This document shows, one piece after another, positions 1 to 3,860 of a DNA stretch of 5,258 nt. The translations under genes were made by a program, and so were the position numbers. Location: positions 1 through 5,258 of the forward strand of contig URVX01000093.1 in NCBI GenBank assembly GCA_900551395.1, given 5' to 3'. Positions within the stretch are counted from its first letter, which is position 1, and each line of letters begins with the position of its first letter. The notes beneath the pieces were generated by a model. That model did not search any database. It saw only the letters and a program-made list of their open reading frames with translations, and was not told the origin of the DNA. Source of the DNA: an uncultured Subdoligranulum sp. (GTDB taxonomy: Bacteria > Bacillota > Clostridia > Christensenellales > CAG-314).

Positions 1-64
1 CGATGACCGAGTGCTCCAACGGCGAAAACATTTCGGGAAAAAGCGTCAGTATATCAATCCTCAT
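1..64 (-). CDS. trmD: tRNA (guanine37-N1)-methyltransferase, N-terminal fragment
   Basis: Only the first 21 codons are in the window; the gene runs off the left edge. The fragment reads MRIDILTLFPEMFSPLEHSVI, which is the recognisable TrmD start (M-x-I-D-I-L-T-L-F-P-E-M-F), the first beta strand and following loop of the SPOUT methyltransferase fold. TrmD uses S-adenosylmethionine to methylate G37 next to the anticodon of a subset of tRNAs, preventing +1 frameshifts. The ATG lies inside the last codons of rimM, overlapping it by 11 nt, and is preceded by AGAGGT eight bases upstream, so translation is probably coupled to rimM. The rimM-trmD adjacency is the usual one. The catalytic knot lies outside the window and cannot be checked; identity rests on the N-terminus plus context. 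Confidence 0.93.
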   Translation of the reverse strand, partial: MRIDILTLFPEMFSPLEHSVI

Positions 65-554
65 CGACGCTGACCTCTGAAAATCTTTTTGCATCGAGCA
101 CTATTTCTCTCGAGTCGACGTCGATTTTGACCGTCAAATCCTTCAAAAGCGGAAAAAGAACCTTTTTGCCTTTGTTCTCCGTTACGTATACGTCTGCGCT
201 GCCGTTCTGCAAAATTTCCGCAAGCTCCCCTACATAAGAGCCGTCGTTTAAACGCACCTCGCAGCCGATAAGCTCGTCGATAAAAAAGCGTCCGTCTTCA
301 AGAGGCAGCTGCTCCTTGTCCGCAAACACGCTCAAGCCCCTCAGCCCCTCTGCGGCGTTTCTGTCGGTCACGGTCGAAAATCTTACAAAGACAAAATCGC
401 CGTCCGGTCTTGCGGAAACAACTCCCGTGCGCTGGTCGATTAAATAAAGATAACGGAAGTTTTTGAAATTTTCCGTATTGTCAATCACGGAAGCCAGCTT
501 GACTGCCCCTGTTTTTCCCTGAGCTATAACTATTTTTCCGACCTGAATTTTCAT
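54..554 (-). CDS. rimM: Ribosome maturation factor RimM
   Basis: RimM is a cytoplasmic 30S assembly factor that binds uS19 and helps mature the 16S rRNA 3' (head) domain. The 166-residue product has the expected length and two parts: an N-terminal RimM barrel (about residues 3-85, opening with KIQVGKIVIAQGKTGAVK) and a C-terminal PRC-barrel (about 90-155, with an F-x-I-D-E-L-I-G-C strand near 90 and VLFPLLKDL followed by a V-x-I-D-V-D strand). I chose the ATG at 552-554, two bases past the khpA stop and with AGAG at a suitable distance. An in-frame TTG at 558-560, overlapping that stop, would add two residues. The N-terminal motif usually written H-G-I-K-G-E-V-K is here Q-G-K-T-G-A-V-K, so the family histidine is absent. 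Position between khpA and trmD fits; the B. subtilis gene ylqD that normally sits here is missing. Confidence 0.93.
   Translation of the reverse strand: MKIQVGKIVIAQGKTGAVKLASVIDNTENFKNFRYLYLIDQRTGVVSARPDGDFVFVRFSTVTDRNAAEGLRGLSVFADKEQLPLEDGRFFIDELIGCEVRLNDGSYVGELAEILQNGSADVYVTENKGKKVLFPLLKDLTVKIDVDSREIVLDAKRFSEVSVDED
73..78 (-). promoter_or_regulatory. trmD ribosome binding site inside rimM
   Basis: AGAGGT on the minus strand lies eight bases before the trmD ATG at 62-64, within the last codons of rimM. It supports this ATG as the trmD start and a coupled rimM-trmD arrangement. Confidence 0.65.
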
Positions 555-556
555 AT

Positions 557-808
557 TCAAGCTCTGCCGCTTTTTCCGTCTGCAATTTCGACGGAATATT
601 TTTTGCCCTGCTTGGCGGCGGCAGCCTTGACAAGCGTGCGCACCGACATGATGATTTTACCCTGTCTGCCGATGACCTTTCCTACGTCGGAATCGGCGAC
701 CTTTACATAAATCGCTTCGCCCTCGTCGCCGTCCGGTCTGACTTCTACTGTCACCTCGTCGGGATACTTCACCAGACGCTTGACAAGATACTCAACAAAC
801 TCTTTCAT
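557..808 (-). CDS. khpA: KH-domain RNA-binding protein KhpA (YlqC family)
   Basis: This is an 83-residue single-KH-domain protein, typical for KhpA/YlqC. The KH signature is VGKVIGRQGKII, with the GRQG loop at residues 47-50 that contacts RNA or single-stranded nucleic acid. It is preceded by acidic and hydrophobic strands (VTVEVRPDGDEGEAIYVKV) and followed by a helix and the strand KYSVEIAD. In Gram-positive bacteria the family forms a complex with KhpB (Jag/EloR) and affects cell elongation and sRNA-related regulation; that role is family knowledge, not shown here. The ATG comes only three bases after the rpsP stop and has at best a weak Shine-Dalgarno (GGAA spanning the rpsP stop region), so translation is probably coupled to rpsP. 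The stop is two bases before the rimM ATG. The position rpsP-khpA-rimM is conserved in Bacillota. Confidence 0.95.
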   Translation of the reverse strand: MKEFVEYLVKRLVKYPDEVTVEVRPDGDEGEAIYVKVADSDVGKVIGRQGKIIMSVRTLVKAAAAKQGKKYSVEIADGKSGRA

Positions 809-811
809 GAC

Positions 812-1147
812 TTATTCCGCTTTGGGTTCCTGGCTTTCGCCTTCGGCTTTGGCTTTGGGAGCGGGCGGAGCCTGCTTGGGCTTTCTCACGCAGAATTTTT
901 TAGGCTCCATTATGCCTTCTTTGACAAGCAGACCTCTCACAGTGTCTGTGGGCTGAACTCCGTTTCCAATCCATTTTTTTGCTTTTTCCGCGTCGATTTT
1001 TACTGTTGCGGGCTCGGAAAGAGGGTCGTAAGTGCCGATAAGGTCAACGTACTGACCGTCTCTCGCCTTGCGCGAATCCACGACGACTATACGATAGAAA
1101 GGACTTTTCTTGTCTCCCAATCTTGTCAATCTCATTTTTACTGCCAT
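812..1147 (-). CDS. rpsP: 30S ribosomal protein bS16 with a C-terminal extension
   Basis: bS16 is a primary-to-secondary binding protein of the 30S body that contacts the 16S rRNA 5' domain. The first 85 or so residues are canonical: MAVKMRLTRLGDKKSPFYRI, then VVVDSRKARDG, a Y-x-D-x-I-G-T-Y-D-P block, V-K-I-D-x-E-K-A-K-K-W-I with GVQPTDTVRGLL after it. The protein is 111 residues, whereas many bS16 are about 80-90. From about residue 88 it continues in a low-complexity tail of K, P, A, E and Q, likely unstructured. The start is firmly set by GGAGG nine bases upstream. It is separated from ffh by a 62-base AT-rich spacer and followed by khpA after three bases. Confidence 0.97.
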   Translation of the reverse strand: MAVKMRLTRLGDKKSPFYRIVVVDSRKARDGQYVDLIGTYDPLSEPATVKIDAEKAKKWIGNGVQPTDTVRGLLVKEGIMEPKKFCVRKPKQAPPAPKAKAEGESQEPKAE

Positions 1148-1209
1148 TTTGTGTTTCCTCCGTTAGTTATAAAAAATTTTAAATTTGTTTTATTATTTTA
1201 TTTATTGAT
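1148..1209 (-). other. AT-rich ffh-rpsP intergenic spacer
   Basis: This 62-base spacer between the ffh stop and the rpsP ATG is almost all A and T apart from the rpsP ribosome binding site. It contains AAATTTAAAATTTTTT, a weak A/T-only self-complementary stretch, and TATAAC just before the ribosome binding site. I see no G/C-containing hairpin that would make a normal intrinsic terminator. No -35 lies at proper spacing from TATAAC. Read-through from ffh into rpsP is the simplest reading, though a weak promoter or an AT-rich translation enhancer cannot be excluded. Confidence 0.5.
1157..1161 (-). promoter_or_regulatory. rpsP ribosome binding site
   Basis: GGAGG on the minus strand, nine bases before the rpsP ATG, is the strongest Shine-Dalgarno match in the window. 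It fits a highly expressed ribosomal protein gene and fixes the start. Confidence 0.85.
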
Positions 1210-2526
1210 TCAGAAAGGCAGTCTTGCCCCTCTTTTGCCGCTGAAACGCTTCATCATGTCCTTGCTTTGCTCGAACTGCTTTATCAGCTTGTTTACGTCC
1301 TGAACCTGAGTACCGCTGCCTGCCGCAATTCTCCGTCGTCTCTGATAATTGAGAATTTTGGGATTGCTTCTTTCGGCGGGCGTCATGGAACGGATAATGG
1401 CTTTGTTTTTTTCCAGCTCGATTTCGTTTACGTCCTCGTCTGTTATTTTCAGCTTTCCCGCGCCGGGCACCATTGCCAGAATATCCTTTACGCTGCCCAT
1501 TTTCTTGAGCTTTTCCATCTGATCGAGATAGTCGTTCAGGTCAAAGCTGGCTTCGCGCAGCTTTTTCGCCATTTCCTGAGCTTCTTCCTGACTGATTGCC
1601 TCTTGGGCCTTGTCGATAAGGGTGAGAACGTCTCCCATGCCCAAAATCCTGCCCGCCATTCTGTCGGGATAAAACGGCTCGATATCCTCTAGCTTTTCGC
1701 CGATTCCGCAAAACTTTATCGGCTTGCCGGTAACCGCCTTTATTGACAGCGTGGCTCCGCCGCGCGTGTCGCCGTCCAGCTTTGTCATAATGACGCCTGT
1801 AATCTCAAGCTGCTCGTCAAAGGTTTTGGCGACGTTCACCGCGTCCTGTCCCGTCATCGCGTCCACGACAAGCAGGGTTTCGGTAATTTCCACATGCTTA
1901 ACTATGTCCTTGAGCTCCGCCATGAGCTTTTCGTCTATATGCAGGCGCCCCGCCGTGTCGAGAACAACGGTGTCGAAGCCGTTTGCTTTGGCATATTCCA
2001 CAGCCTTCAAGGCTATTTTGGTCGGGCTGATTTGTCCCAACTCGAAAAAGCCTGCTTTTGCCTTGCCGCTGACAACCTTAAGCTGCTCGATAGCAGCCGG
2101 ACGATAAATATCGCAGCCGACAAGCAAAGGATTTTTGCCCTGCTTTTTCAGATAAACAGCCAGCTTGCCGCACATGGTGGTTTTTCCCGCGCCCTGAAGT
2201 CCGCACATCATAATGACGGTGGGCAGCTTGCTTGCAACCTTAAGCTTGCTCTGAACCGGTCCCATAAGCTCGGTTAGCTGTTCGTTGACTATTTTGATGA
2301 CCTGCTGCGCAGGCGTCAGGCTTTTGAGTACCTGCTCTCCGACCGCCTTTTCGCTTACGTCCGCAATAAACTGCTTGGCTACCGACACGTTTACGTCGGC
2401 TTCGAGCAAGGCTATCCTGACCTCGCGCATAGCCTGCTTTATTTCCAGCTCCGTAAGCGCGCCGCGATTGGACAGCTTGGAAAATATATGATTTATTCTT
2501 TCACTCAGTCCCGAAAACAATGCCAT
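1210..2526 (-). CDS. ffh: Signal recognition particle protein Ffh (SRP54 GTPase)
   Basis: Ffh binds the SRP RNA and the signal sequences of nascent chains, then docks with FtsY at the membrane to hand ribosomes to SecYEG. The 438 residues are close to the usual length and complete: helical N domain (about 1-90), G domain with GLQGAGKT (109-116), DIYRPAA (139-145), DTAGR (190-194), TKLD (248-251) and GIGEK (274-278), and M domain from about 296 (ILGMGD) to the end, finishing in LPF. The finger loop is around 329-358 (ending VPGAGK) and the RNA-binding helix-turn-helix is at 393-405. There the usual S-R-R-x-R-I-A-x-G-S-G reads Q-R-R-R-R-I-A-A-G-S-G, preceded by Y; the serine normally seen before the arginines is replaced. 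The ATG is preceded by GGGAG at seven bases and lies inside the end of ylxM (26-nt overlap). Confidence 0.98.
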   Translation of the reverse strand: MALFSGLSERINHIFSKLSNRGALTELEIKQAMREVRIALLEADVNVSVAKQFIADVSEKAVGEQVLKSLTPAQQVIKIVNEQLTELMGPVQSKLKVASKLPTVIMMCGLQGAGKTTMCGKLAVYLKKQGKNPLLVGCDIYRPAAIEQLKVVSGKAKAGFFELGQISPTKIALKAVEYAKANGFDTVVLDTAGRLHIDEKLMAELKDIVKHVEITETLLVVDAMTGQDAVNVAKTFDEQLEITGVIMTKLDGDTRGGATLSIKAVTGKPIKFCGIGEKLEDIEPFYPDRMAGRILGMGDVLTLIDKAQEAISQEEAQEMAKKLREASFDLNDYLDQMEKLKKMGSVKDILAMVPGAGKLKITDEDVNEIELEKNKAIIRSMTPAERSNPKILNYQRRRRIAAGSGTQVQDVNKLIKQFEQSKDMMKRFSGKRGARLPF

Positions 2527-2869
2527 TTTTTTTCTCCCAGACGGCTTCCAGCTTTACCGCCAAAGCCGCCGCGACGTCCCGCTCCTTTTTCAAGCAAGAC
2601 GAATTTCTCAGTTCGCTGCATATTTCAAAAGTCTGCGAAATTTTTTCCGCAAAGCCTAGCTTTTGCTCCAGCTCTAAAAGCTGATTTTTTGCGCGCTCTA
2701 TTGTGTCCCTGACCGCCTGACGGCTCACTCCGTACTGCTCGGCAATCTCGGACAACGAGTTGTCGAAATCATAAAAAAGCGAAAGCATTTCCGTCTGCTT
2801 TTTCGTCAAAAGCGCGCCGTAAACGTCCTTCAGTCTTGTGATTTCGATTGCGTCGATTTTTGCTTCCAT
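2501..2869 (-). CDS. ylxM: YlxM family SRP-associated helix-turn-helix protein
   Basis: YlxM (UPF0122) is a small protein encoded next to ffh in Bacillota. In streptococci it is reported to bind SRP components and modulate the pathway. The 122-residue product shows the family pattern: an N-terminal helix with DVYGALLTKKQTEMLSLFYDFD (about 15-36), then a sigma-70 region-4-like helix-turn-helix (SLSEIAEQYGVSRQAVRDTIERA, 38-60) and a coiled, charged C-terminal part. The N-terminal ATG was chosen because later in-frame candidates would cut into the conserved first helix. No Shine-Dalgarno precedes it; six U and a hairpin sit directly before it instead. The last eight codons overlap ffh in a different frame, across an A8 run. 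It heads a transcription unit with its own predicted promoter. Whether it binds DNA or only proteins/RNA cannot be told from sequence. Confidence 0.93.
   Translation of the reverse strand: MEAKIDAIEITRLKDVYGALLTKKQTEMLSLFYDFDNSLSEIAEQYGVSRQAVRDTIERAKNQLLELEQKLGFAEKISQTFEICSELRNSSCLKKERDVAAALAVKLEAVWEKKNGIVFGTE
2534..2538 (-). promoter_or_regulatory. ffh ribosome binding site inside ylxM
   Basis: GGGAG on the minus strand is separated from the ffh ATG by a run of seven A. It lies within the W-E codons near the ylxM 3' end, so ffh has its own initiation signal and can also be coupled to ylxM translation. Confidence 0.8.
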
Positions 2870-2902
2870 AAAAAAGGTGTAAAGTATTTTTGCTTTACAC
2901 CT
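2870..2902 (-). terminator. Hairpin plus U-tract between ftsY and ylxM
   Basis: On the minus strand, AGGTGTAAAG and CTTTACACCT form a perfect 10-bp inverted repeat (arms 2893-2902 and 2875-2884) around an eight-base A/T-rich loop. The outer A of the arm pair is shared with a run of T (2870-2875), giving six U immediately after the stem. This is the form of an intrinsic terminator for smc-ftsY transcripts. The U-tract ends at the ylxM ATG, and the 5' arm begins where the nearby promoter would start transcription, so it could also be a 5'-terminal mRNA hairpin or an attenuator. The stem has four G-C pairs out of ten, so its strength is moderate. Confidence 0.7.
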
Positions 2903-2906
2903 CTAC

Positions 2907-2935
2907 ATTTTATTATATAAAATTCCTTTTGTCAA
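2907..2935 (-). promoter_or_regulatory. Sigma-A-type promoter for ylxM-ffh
   Basis: Reading the minus strand, TTGACA (2930-2935) matches the -35 consensus exactly. It is followed after 17 bases by TAAAAT (2907-2912), a five-of-six match to the -10 consensus, in an A/T-rich spacer. Transcription would begin at a purine near 2900-2902, about 31-33 bases before the ylxM ATG. A perfect TATAAT also exists at 2912-2917 but lies only 12 bases from the -35, so the TAAAAT box is preferred. Confidence 0.75.
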
Positions 2936-2945
2936 ATGTTTGACA
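2930..2945. promoter_or_regulatory. Perfect 7+2+7 inverted repeat over the -35 box (operator-like)
   Basis: The plus strand reads TGTCAAA-TG-TTTGACA, a perfect dyad whose one arm contains the -35 TTGACA of the ylxM promoter. It starts eight bases past the ftsY stop. The two-base spacer makes a poor RNA hairpin and no U-tract follows, so a binding site for a dimeric regulator is a better fit than a terminator. The regulator is not identifiable here. Confidence 0.45.
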
Positions 2946-2953
2946 GACAATTT

Positions 2954-3847
2954 TTAAACAATTCCGTCTACAAAGGATTGCGCGTCGAAGCGCATAAGGT
3001 CGTCTATCCCTTCGCCCACTCCCACAAAATACACGGGCATGTCCAGCTCGCTCTTGATAGCGAAAACCACGCCGCCCTTTGCGGTGCCGTCCAGCTTGGT
3101 AAGAATGATGCCGTCCAACTCTATAGCCTCGTCGAACAGTTCAACCTGCGACAAAGCGTTTTGTCCCGTCGTGGCGTCCAAAACAAGCAGATTTTTGCGC
3201 GCCGCCTGCGGAAACTCCCTGTCAATTACGCGGTCGATTTTTTTCAGCTCCTCCATGAGGTTTTTCTTATTGTGCAGTCTGCCCGCAGTGTCCACTATCA
3301 CTACGTCGGTTTTGCGGCTTTTGGCAGAGCTCAACGCGTCGAACACAACCGCCGCCGGGTCTGAGCCTTCCTCGTGCTTGATTATTCTGACCTTAGCCCT
3401 TTGCGCCCATATTTCCAGCTGGTCTGCGGCGGCAGCCCTGAATGTGTCTGCCGCTGCCACGACAACGCTTTTGCCTTCGGCTGCGAAATTGTGCGCTAGC
3501 TTGCCTATTGTGGTGGTTTTCCCCACGCCGTTTACGCCTACGACCAAAATCACGCAGGGATAGTCCGTCTCGAACTGCTCGTTCCCCAAAACATCCGCCA
3601 AAACCTCCTTCAACAGCCTTGTGGCGTTTTCCTCGTCTACGGTTTTTGTCTGCTTTATTTTTTCCTTGAGACTGTCGACAATCTGCTCCGTCGCTTCGGC
3701 TCCGACGTCGCTTGTAAGCAGAATTTCCTCGAGATTGTCGTAAAAATCATCGTTGAAAATCCCAACCTTGAAAAGCTTTTTTATCTGAAAGCCTATATTT
3801 TGCTGCGTTTTTTTGAGACCGTCGATTATTTTTTTGAAAAATCCCAT
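2954..3847 (-). CDS. ftsY: Signal recognition particle receptor FtsY
   Basis: FtsY is the membrane-associated SRP receptor GTPase that forms a reciprocal GTPase complex with Ffh and delivers ribosomes to the translocon. The 297-residue product has a basic amphipathic N-terminus (MGFFKKIIDGLKKTQQ, a likely lipid-binding helix), a helical N domain to about 90, and a G domain with GVNGVGKT (104-111), DTFRAAA (134-140), DTAGR (186-190), TKLD (250-253) and GVGEGIDDL (276-284). It ends in the usual F-D-x-x-x-F-V segment. The long acidic A domain of enterobacterial FtsY is absent, as is normal in Bacillota. The start is set by AAGGAG seven bases upstream, which uses the last base of the smc stop codon. 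The gene follows smc by 12 bases and is probably co-transcribed with it. Confidence 0.98.
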   Translation of the reverse strand: MGFFKKIIDGLKKTQQNIGFQIKKLFKVGIFNDDFYDNLEEILLTSDVGAEATEQIVDSLKEKIKQTKTVDEENATRLLKEVLADVLGNEQFETDYPCVILVVGVNGVGKTTTIGKLAHNFAAEGKSVVVAAADTFRAAAADQLEIWAQRAKVRIIKHEEGSDPAAVVFDALSSAKSRKTDVVIVDTAGRLHNKKNLMEELKKIDRVIDREFPQAARKNLLVLDATTGQNALSQVELFDEAIELDGIILTKLDGTAKGGVVFAIKSELDMPVYFVGVGEGIDDLMRFDAQSFVDGIV

Positions 3848-3854
3848 TTCGTTG

Positions 3855-3860
3855 CTCCTT
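3855..3860 (-). promoter_or_regulatory. ftsY ribosome binding site overlapping the smc stop
   Basis: AAGGAG on the minus strand ends seven bases before the ftsY ATG and shares its first A with the smc TAA stop. It indicates smc-ftsY translation in close succession on one mRNA. Confidence 0.8.

Noticed and set aside
558..560. TTG as the rimM start, overlapping the khpA stop.
   Set aside because: An ATG two codons later has a better-placed AGAG and gives the usual RimM N-terminus; TTG remains possible and adds two residues.
1171..1187. A/T-only self-complementary stretch with a T run in the ffh-rpsP spacer, as a possible terminator.
   Set aside because: The stem would have no G-C pairs and overlapping arms, so it is unlikely to stop transcription. 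An AT-rich spacer explains it.
1267..2491. Several plus-strand open frames of 68-141 codons opposite ffh.
   Set aside because: All lie within the ffh coding region, have no upstream signals, and look like reverse-complement artefacts.
2912..2917. A perfect TATAAT as the -10 box of the ylxM promoter.
   Set aside because: It is only 12 bases from the perfect TTGACA, and 17 bases upstream of it is AACATT. The overlapping TAAAAT at 17-base spacing fits better.
2936..3364. Plus-strand open frames opposite ftsY, one beginning beside the inverted repeat.
   Set aside because: They are antisense shadows of ftsY. The plus strand has TTGACA at 2940-2945 as part of the dyad but no -10 at suitable spacing and no ribosome binding site.
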